This document shows, in pieces, positions 62,739 through 64,000 of a stretch of DNA of 64,000 bases. The translations under genes and the position numbers were made by a program. Within the stretch, counting starts at the first letter, position 1; each line of letters starts with the position of its first letter. The stretch comes from Lachnospiraceae bacterium. Lineage in GTDB: Bacteria > Bacillota > Clostridia > Lachnospirales > Lachnospiraceae. A model generated the notes under the pieces. That model did no database searches. It was not told where the DNA came from and saw nothing but the letters and a program-made list of their open reading frames with translations. The stretch lies in the NCBI GenBank assembly GCA_021202635.1, contig JAJQCQ010000080.1, forward strand, positions 1 through 64,000, written 5' to 3'.

Positions 62739-64000
62739 TTATGCCTGCAGTCTCTGAAGCTGCACTTTTACCTGCTCCATCATCTGCGTGTATTTTACAA
62801 GCTTTGCCTTTTCCTCATCGATCTTCGCCTGAGGCGCCCGGCTCGTAAATTTCTCATTTCCAAGCATCCCATTGACACGGGCCAGCTCCTTCGTCAGGCG
62901 CTCCTCTTCCTTTTTCAGGCGCGCCAGCTCCTTGTCGAGATCCACCAGATCCGCGAACGGCATATAGACAACCGCCTCCGGAATCACGGCTGATACCGCA
63001 TCCTCGCTGATCCCAGTCTTATCGGCCTGCACATGCACCTCGCTCGCATATCCCAGCGTTGCGAAGAAGATTTTGCCATTTTCAAAGATCGAGCGGACCG
63101 TCTCGCTCTCCGATACCACATATACCTGCGCTTTTCTGCTCGGCGGAACATTCATGCCGGTACGGGCATTGCGGATCGCGCGAACGGCTTCTTTGATCGT
63201 CTCAACCGCTTTTTCGTCCTCTTCAAAATTCCATTCTTCCTTCCACTCCGGCCAGGAGGAAATCATGATCGACTCCGCGATCTCCGGCATCCGATATCCG
63301 GAAGGCGTTGTCTGAGATACGCCCGTTTCAGCTGCTGAATCTGCTCCGCACGCGCTTGCCGCATTCTTTGCGCAGGCTGTATTCTGCGCATCCGTCTTCT
63401 CTGCTGTGTCAGACATCTCCGCCGTGTTCTGCAGCGTACAGAAAATCTCTTCGGTAATAAATGGCATGAACGGATGCAGCAGCTTCAGCGCGTTCGTCAG
63501 CACCGTCTTCAGCGTCCAGAGTGCTGCCGTCTTAGAGGTGTCGGTCTCGCTGTAAAGGCGCGGCTTTACCATCTCAATGTACCAGTCGCAGAACTCTTCC
63601 CAGATGAAATCATAAACCTTCTGCACCGCAATGCCAAGCTCATAACGGTCCATATTGTCGGTCACGTCCTTCGCCAGGTCATTGACCTTGGAAAGAATCC
63701 ACTTATCCGCACTGGTCAGCTGCGAAAGCTCCATCTGCGCCGGGATTCCCGCCGCATCGCCCGCTTCCGTCGCCTTGTCCAGATTCATCATAATAAAGCG
63801 CGACGCGTTCCATACCTTATTCGCGAAATTGCGGGACGCCTCTACCCGCTCCATATAGAAACGCATATCATTGCCCGGCGCGTTGCCCGTAATCAGCGTC
63901 AGCCGCAGTGCGTCTGCGCCGTACTGGTCAATGATCTCCAGCGGGTCGATGCCGTTTCCGAGGGATTTGCTCATCTTGCGTCCCTGGGAATCGCGCACCA
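62739..64000 (-). CDS. valS: Valyl-tRNA synthetase, C-terminal part (gene continues beyond the window)
   Basis: The visible 420 residues start before RKMSKSLGNGIDPL, the KMSKS loop that closes on ATP. The anticodon-binding helical domain follows (WNASRFIMMNL..., EEFCDWYIEMVKPRLY) and then the C-terminal coiled coil (about the last 65 residues) that contacts the tRNA elbow. Between FITEEIFCTLQ and IAESIMISSWPEW there is an unusual Ala/Thr/Ser-rich insert of about 40 residues. The 5' part, editing domain and any T-box leader lie outside the window. It charges tRNA-Val. Confidence 0.95.
   Translation of the reverse strand, partial: VRDSQGRKMSKSLGNGIDPLEIIDQYGADALRLTLITGNAPGNDMRFYMERVEASRNFANKVWNASRFIMMNLDKATEAGDAAGIPAQMELSQLTSADKWILSKVNDLAKDVTDNMDRYELGIAVQKVYDFIWEEFCDWYIEMVKPRLYSETDTSKTAALWTLKTVLTNALKLLHPFMPFITEEIFCTLQNTAEMSDTAEKTDAQNTACAKNAASACGADSAAETGVSQTTPSGYRMPEIAESIMISSWPEWKEEWNFEEDEKAVETIKEAVRAIRNARTGMNVPPSRKAQVYVVSESETVRSIFENGKIFFATLGYASEVHVQADKTGISEDAVSAVIPEAVVYMPFADLVDLDKELARLKKEEERLTKELARVNGMLGNEKFTSRAPQAKIDEEKAKLVKYTQMMEQVKVQLQRLQA

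Noticed and set aside
1-64000. tRNA, rRNA, transposon or prophage genes
   Set aside because: No cloverleaf with flanking CCA-type ends, no rRNA blocks and no integrase, capsid or DDE transposase motifs were recognised by reading. A dedicated tRNA and Rfam scan was not possible here.

Overview
The window looks like chromosome of a Gram-positive, gut-type anaerobe of the Lachnospiraceae (Clostridium cluster XIVa). This is an inference from several things: strong GGAGG-type ribosome sites, sigma-A promoters, AddAB rather than RecBCD, a murB-whiA-Crh-like locus, sugar ABC transporters that lack their own ATPase, and Glu/Thr-rich secreted proteins. No rRNA, tRNA, CRISPR array, IS element or phage gene was seen.

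Layout. 1-4.2 kb: two near-identical Rpn-type PD-(D/E)XK nuclease genes, each with the same leader, flank a GH28 pectinase gene. 4.2-7 kb: an SH3-like secreted protein and a rhamnogalacturonan acetylesterase. 7.2-11.2 kb: a MarR regulator with a heterodimeric ABC exporter. 11.6-13.7 kb: a GH31 glycosidase. 13.9-15.7 kb: a GGDEF gene broken by an in-frame TGA. 15.8-18.6 kb: methionine importer MetI/MetN/MetQ. 18.8-19.8 kb: a Fic protein. 20-29.3 kb: a fructan cluster (two permeases, a solute-binding protein, an intracellular and an exported GH32) transcribed divergently from a LacI regulator across an array of operator-like palindromes. 29.9-46.2 kb: a beta-linked hemicellulose cluster. It holds GH2 beta-mannosidase, GH1 beta-glucosidase, an Opp/Dpp-type transporter that probably carries oligosaccharides, a CE2-like acetylesterase, a CUT1 sugar importer and a second LacI regulator. 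46.5-64 kb: mostly housekeeping genes (GNAT, Crh-like HPr, frameshifted whiA, murB, an aminotransferase, a GtrA-YfhO fusion, addA, addB, a small acidic secreted protein, and the 3' part of valS).

How it works together. Secreted GH32 and importers feed cytoplasmic GH32, GH1, GH2, GH28, GH31 and acetylesterases, so most of the window serves uptake and intracellular breakdown of plant oligosaccharides (fructan, acetylated manno/gluco-oligosaccharides, pectin fragments). Two of the four sugar-related clusters carry LacI regulators with visible operator candidates. Three solute-binding proteins and one GH32 carry canonical twin-arginine signals and no lipobox.

The least explained structure lies between genes: three families of small palindromic or structured elements recur across the window. 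One sits in frame inside a nuclease gene, one is a 73-bp tandem repeat in front of a sugar-binding-protein gene, and one sits beside intrinsic terminators. Two genes (GGDEF and whiA) carry single-base disruptions that may be real or may be assembly errors.
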